DNA of 7,974 nt from JAHIKV01 sp965195225. Lineage in GTDB: Bacteria; Planctomycetota; Planctomycetia; Pirellulales; Thermoguttaceae. Numbering within the stretch: position 1 is the stretch's first letter; each line of letters begins with the position of its first letter. Location of the stretch: assembly GCA_965195225.1 (NCBI GenBank), contig CBDAFL010000152.1, forward strand, positions 1 to 7,974, in the 5' to 3' direction. Positions 7,915-7,974 of this stretch are shown here, piece by piece. Made by a program: the position numbers and the translations under genes. Below the pieces are notes generated by a model, which was not told where the DNA came from, made no database searches, and was given only the letters and a program-made list of their open reading frames with translations.

Positions 7915-7943
7915 ATAAAAACCTGGAATGATGATCATCACAA
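7915..7943 (-). promoter_or_regulatory. Candidate promoter of the von Willebrand gene with overlapping palindrome
   Basis: On the minus strand TTGTGA (7938-7943) and TTTTAT (7915-7920) are 17 nt apart, each matching 4 of 6 consensus bases. The 12-bp perfect palindrome TGATGATCATCA (7929-7940) overlaps the -35 box and spacer and could be an operator. The leader would be about 145 nt. The rest of 7774-7974 is AT-richer than the genes and shows no coding sequence. Confidence 0.25.
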
Positions 7944-7974
7944 CCGTTGACGTAAGTCCCTATTTTTCAACACC

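Noticed and set aside
7895..7918. Tiny frame MKIAKLA in the leader of the von Willebrand gene as a leader peptide
   Set aside because: Seven codons with no ribosome site or attenuator structure next to it; this is expected by chance.

Overview
The window is a piece of high-GC bacterial chromosome. It most resembles a planctomycete of the Pirellulales type. The grounds are a YfbK-type von Willebrand protein with an anti-sigma-like N-terminus and one membrane segment, a ketosynthase homologue without its nucleophile, short mixed-strand transcription units, few strong Shine-Dalgarno sites, and many palindromic intergenic repeats. The taxonomic call is inference from gene style, not from a marker gene.

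Layout from left to right. On the minus strand, transcribed in the order 3408 to 22, lie three genes: a beta-ketoacyl-synthase-like protein (2143-3408), a 65-residue small protein (1923-2120) and a large P-loop GTPase with a hydrophobic C-terminal region (22-1860). The 22-bp and 62-bp gaps suggest one transcription unit. Next, also on the minus strand, come a 54-residue basic protein (4141-4305) and a YqgE/AlgH-family protein (3556-4107). A 222-bp divergent intergenic region follows. It carries an inverted pair of hairpins and precedes a plus-strand D-2-hydroxyacid dehydrogenase (4528-5487), probably a hydroxypyruvate reductase type. The 142-bp convergent gap after it is almost all repeat: a perfect 36-bp inverted repeat running into an 18-bp-period tandem. 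The last gene is the minus-strand von Willebrand protein (5630-7762), followed by about 210 bp of AT-richer upstream DNA.

The genes do not form one obvious pathway. The strongest signals are three. (1) The ketosynthase homologue has Asp in place of the catalytic Cys and has lost the C-terminal GFGG loop, yet keeps both active-site histidines and the lysine. (2) Three unrelated inverted-repeat elements of 80 to 83 bp occur within about 3.1 kb, and two of them are built of arms that are hairpins themselves (REPIN-like architecture). (3) One of these elements lies inside the von Willebrand gene, in frame, and is free of stop codons in all six reading frames. No rRNA, tRNA, CRISPR array, transposase or phage gene was seen.
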